From contig DIPB01000059.1 of assembly GCA_002426275.1 (NCBI GenBank), positions 1 through 5,776 on the forward strand: a DNA stretch of 5,776 nt, given 5' to 3'. Origin of the DNA: Firmicutes bacterium UBA5499. GTDB lineage: Bacteria; Bacillota; DTU084. Made by a program: the position numbers and the translations under genes. Below the pieces are notes generated by a model that searched no databases, was not told where the DNA came from, and was given only the letters and a program-made list of their open reading frames with translations. Of this stretch, positions 5,509-5,776 are shown piece after piece (position 1 is the stretch's first letter; each line of letters starts with the position of its first letter).

Positions 5509-5776
5509 TTGGATGTGACTCTGATTAATATTGGCTTCGGCAACATTGTCGCCGCCAATAGAATTATCGCCATCGTCGCTCCTGAGTCGGCTCCCATCAA
5601 AAGAATCATTCAAGAGGCGCGGGATCGCGGCATGCTCATCGACGCAACATACGGCAGGCGAACGCGCGCGGTTATTCTCACGGATAGCGATCACGTCATC
5701 CTCTCTGCCGTACAACCCGAAACAGTCGTCCATCGCGTTTTGAGCAATAAACCGAGCGAGCAGGCGGGGGATTATA
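5509..5776 (+). CDS. remA: RemA, extracellular matrix regulator (DUF370), 3' partial
   Basis: RemA is a small ring-forming DNA-binding protein; in B. subtilis it activates biofilm matrix operons and osmoprotection genes. Starting at TTG 5509, 89 codons are open up to the right edge with no stop. The translation matches B. subtilis RemA (about 89 residues) almost phrase for phrase: [13 protein letters not shown] near residues 6-18, [18 protein letters not shown] at 24-41, [13 protein letters not shown] at 43-55, and [15 protein letters not shown] at 59-73. Only the last few, variable residues can be missing. GTG 5515 is an alternative start that would give [10 protein letters not shown], close to the B. 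subtilis N-terminus, but its spacing to the Shine-Dalgarno site is poor. The gene lies 15 bases after mihF. In Firmicutes gmk and rpoZ normally follow, and are expected off the right edge. Whether this organism uses RemA for biofilm control is not shown here. Confidence 0.95.
   Translation, partial: MDVTLINIGFGNIVAANRIIAIVAPESAPIKRIIQEARDRGMLIDATYGRRTRAVILTDSDHVILSAVQPETVVHRVLSNKPSEQAGDY

Noticed and set aside
5531..5743. Sense-strand frame of 70 codons overlapping remA in another frame
   Set aside because: The TTG 5509 frame matches RemA almost residue for residue, so the overlapping frame is a shadow.
1..5776. CRISPR arrays, insertion sequences, tRNA or rRNA genes, defence or toxin-antitoxin genes
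   Set aside because: No spaced repeats, terminal inverted repeats, transposase motifs or RNA gene folds were seen on either strand; nearly all of the window is explained by housekeeping-type genes.

Overview
The window looks like a low-copy, chromosomal piece of a Firmicutes genome, most likely a clostridial or Negativicutes-type anaerobe with middling GC. This is an inference from three things: a RemA (DUF370) gene, a short 'actinobacterial-type' integration host factor gene of the kind also found in Peptococcaceae-like Firmicutes, and strong GGAGG-type ribosome binding sites. All genes lie on the + strand, packed closely, and every gene start that can be seen uses GTG or TTG rather than ATG.

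Layout: (1) 1-1350, the C-terminal about 449 residues of an ACSF2-like medium-chain acyl-CoA ligase, cut by the left edge. (2) 1375-2193, the 23S rRNA guanine-N1 methyltransferase RlmA, 24 bases downstream and probably co-transcribed. (3) 2194-2268, a 75-base gap in which the Shine-Dalgarno sequence of the next gene can pair with an upstream CCTCCT element. (4) 2269-4974, a complete SERCA-like (P2A) calcium-transporting ATPase resembling B. subtilis YloB. (5) 4975-5160, a 186-base gap with a plausible sigma-A promoter and a roughly 135-base leader that can form two hairpins. (6) 5161-5493, the mIHF-type DNA-binding protein. (7) 5509 to the right edge, RemA, nearly or fully complete but with no stop codon inside the window.

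The right half follows the B. subtilis order yloB - yloC - remA - gmk - rpoZ, except that an mIHF gene sits where yloC (YicC family) would be. In actinobacteria mihF stands directly before gmk, so this locus looks like a hybrid of the two arrangements; gmk is predicted just beyond the right edge. The ordinary genes are recognised with high confidence. No novel defence, mobile or CRISPR system was found. The points most worth a second look are the two untranslated regions: the possible RBS-masking hairpin ahead of the calcium ATPase and the structured leader ahead of mihF-remA.
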